Below are positions 14,182 through 15,011 of a DNA stretch of 15,011 bases, piece after piece. This DNA is from Spirochaetota bacterium (lineage in GTDB: Bacteria; Spirochaetota; Spirochaetia; Treponematales; Breznakiellaceae): the NCBI GenBank assembly GCA_023398155.1, contig JAEWSV010000247.1, positions 1-15,011 of the forward strand, given 5' to 3'. A model generated the notes under the pieces. That model did no database searches. It was not told where the DNA came from and saw only the letters and a list, made by a program, of their open reading frames with translations. Made by a program: the position numbers and the translations under genes. Positions within the stretch are counted from its first letter, which is position 1. Every line of letters begins with the position of its first letter.

Positions 14182-14187
14182 CTCCCC

Positions 14188-14598
14188 ATGTATACCGTAC
14201 GTGTCGAGGCCGACTTCGCGGCGGCCCATTCCCTTACGCACTATCACGGCAAATGCGAGCGGCTGCACGGCCACAACTACCTGGTCCGCGCTTGGGCGGC
14301 CGGCTCGGAGCTGGGCGAGGGCGGCATGCTCGTCGATTTTATCCTCCTCAAGGGCGCGCTCAGGGAAATCGCGGGGGCGCTGGACCATACGAACCTCAAC
14401 GACGAGGCCGCCTTCGCGGACGATCCGAGCGCCGAGCGCATCGCCAAGTTCATATTCGATCGACTGGAAGCGAAGCTCCGCGCCGCCGGAATCGACTCGG
14501 CCTGCCTCTCCGCGGTGGACGTGTACGAAACGCCGACGAGCATGGCGCGTTACGAGCGCGACCTCCTACCGCGCTCTTCCGTTCCGGACCGTCCGTAG
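14188..14598 (+). CDS. queD: 6-carboxy-tetrahydropterin synthase (QueD family)
   Basis: A 136-residue T-fold enzyme that converts dihydroneopterin triphosphate to 6-carboxytetrahydropterin in 7-deazaguanine (queuosine) synthesis. Zinc ligands are His14 (AAHSL) and His27 and His29 (CERLHGHNY), and the catalytic Cys23 is present. Also visible are GMLVDF, the LDHTNLN catalytic segment, PSAERIAKF and the substrate-binding glutamate in VYETPTSMA. The start is the ATG at 14188; the frame is open back to 14098 but that stretch covers the promoter. No queC, queE or queF is in the window. The DNA methyltransferase gene begins 9 bases after its TAG. Confidence 0.93.
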   Translation: MYTVRVEADFAAAHSLTHYHGKCERLHGHNYLVRAWAAGSELGEGGMLVDFILLKGALREIAGALDHTNLNDEAAFADDPSAERIAKFIFDRLEAKLRAAGIDSACLSAVDVYETPTSMARYERDLLPRSSVPDRP

Positions 14599-14607
14599 GG
14601 ACGAGAA

Positions 14608-15011
14608 GTGACCGAGCCCGATTTCAAATCGCCCTACCTCTCCCGGTCCCTCGTCGCCTACATCGGCAACAAACGTACGCTCCTGCCCTTCCTCGGCGCG
14701 GCTTTCGCCCGCTGCGCGGGGGCTCTCGATGCCGCGGCGCCCCGGCTCCTCGATCCCTTCGCGGGCTCCGGCGGCGTCTCCCGGCTCGCCCGCGCCATGG
14801 GATTCCGCGTCCTCTCCAACGACCGCGAGCGGTACGCGGCGGTCATCGCCCGCTGCCGCCTCCTCCTCGATCCCGAATCCCTCGAGGCGGCTTTCGCCGC
14901 CGAGGGCGGCGGCGCGGCGGCCTTCGCCGCGGTGGAGGCTTTCGGCCGCGGGGAGCCGCCGGAGCGCGCCGCGGCCCGCCTCGCCGCCGGGCAAGGCCGC
15001 CGGGCTTGGGA
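14608..15011 (+). CDS. D12-class adenine-specific DNA methyltransferase, partial
   Basis: The first 134 codons of a gene that runs off the right edge. It shows the Dam/D12-family N-terminus YIGNKRTLLPF (18-28), the S-adenosylmethionine loop DPFAGSGGVSR (49-59) and the SND acidic strand end (70-72). These enzymes methylate N6 of adenine in DNA; the catalytic DPPY motif would lie beyond the window, so activity cannot be judged. The likely start is GTG at 14608, 9 bases after queD, with only a weak GGGACGAG in front. Residues from about 94 on are very Ala/Arg/Gly rich. No restriction enzyme gene is visible, so it may be an orphan methylase or part of a system continuing to the right. Confidence 0.82.
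   Translation, partial: MTEPDFKSPYLSRSLVAYIGNKRTLLPFLGAAFARCAGALDAAAPRLLDPFAGSGGVSRLARAMGFRVLSNDRERYAAVIARCRLLLDPESLEAAFAAEGGGAAAFAAVEAFGRGEPPERAAARLAAGQGRRAW

Noticed and set aside
1..15011. Mobile elements, CRISPR, rRNA or tRNA genes
   Set aside because: No transposase or integrase motif, no regularly spaced repeat and no recognisable RNA gene was seen on either strand.

Overview
This is a dense, high-GC bacterial chromosomal window with no rRNA, tRNA, CRISPR array or insertion sequence that I can see. The content is diderm-like (Sec signal peptides, a FecR-domain protein, DUF2147, DUF2804, peptidoglycan ligases). The combination of a LytTR regulator without a receiver domain, DUF2804, DUF2147, an atypical MurE and a degenerate DapF relative suggests a free-living or gut Spirochaetota member. 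That assignment rests on family recognition, not a search, and I hold it at moderate confidence.

Layout. Positions 33-2746 (minus strand) hold a tight four-gene operon: a 4-TM protein, a B12-binding-type radical SAM enzyme, a LytTR-domain regulator and a second 4-TM protein. Its order resembles LytTR/membrane-partner regulatory pairs. Positions 3015-3788 (plus) encode an Mrp/ApbC-type Fe-S carrier ATPase, which converges with and overlaps a polyferredoxin-like membrane protein (3781-4974, minus). Positions 5214-7617 (minus) hold murD behind a gene of unknown function that is interrupted by an in-frame TAG. Positions 7721-10288 (plus) hold a FecR-domain protein, a DUF2147 protein and a DUF2804 protein. 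Positions 10295-14103 (minus) hold murE, ddl and a DapF-fold protein that lacks both catalytic cysteines. Positions 14188-15011 (plus) hold queD and the start of a D12-class adenine-specific DNA methyltransferase cut by the window edge.

How the genes fit together. MurD, MurE and Ddl cover addition of D-Glu, addition of the third residue, and formation of D-Ala-D-Ala in peptidoglycan precursor synthesis. MurE carries EDPR where meso-DAP-adding enzymes have DNPR, and the neighbouring DapF relative looks inactive as an epimerase. Both fit a peptidoglycan without meso-DAP, such as the ornithine type known in Treponema and Spirochaeta.

Most notable observations: (1) both divergent intergenic regions (7618-7720 and 14104-14187) contain back-to-back sigma70-like promoters with 17-base spacers whose -10 boxes end 6, 7 or 10 bases from the ATG, predicting leaderless or nearly leaderless mRNAs for four genes; (2) the catalytically dead DapF relative beside an EDPR-type MurE; (3) the amber-split gene upstream of murD, with a perfect 14-base palindrome over its start codon; (4) the LytTR/radical SAM/membrane-protein operon.
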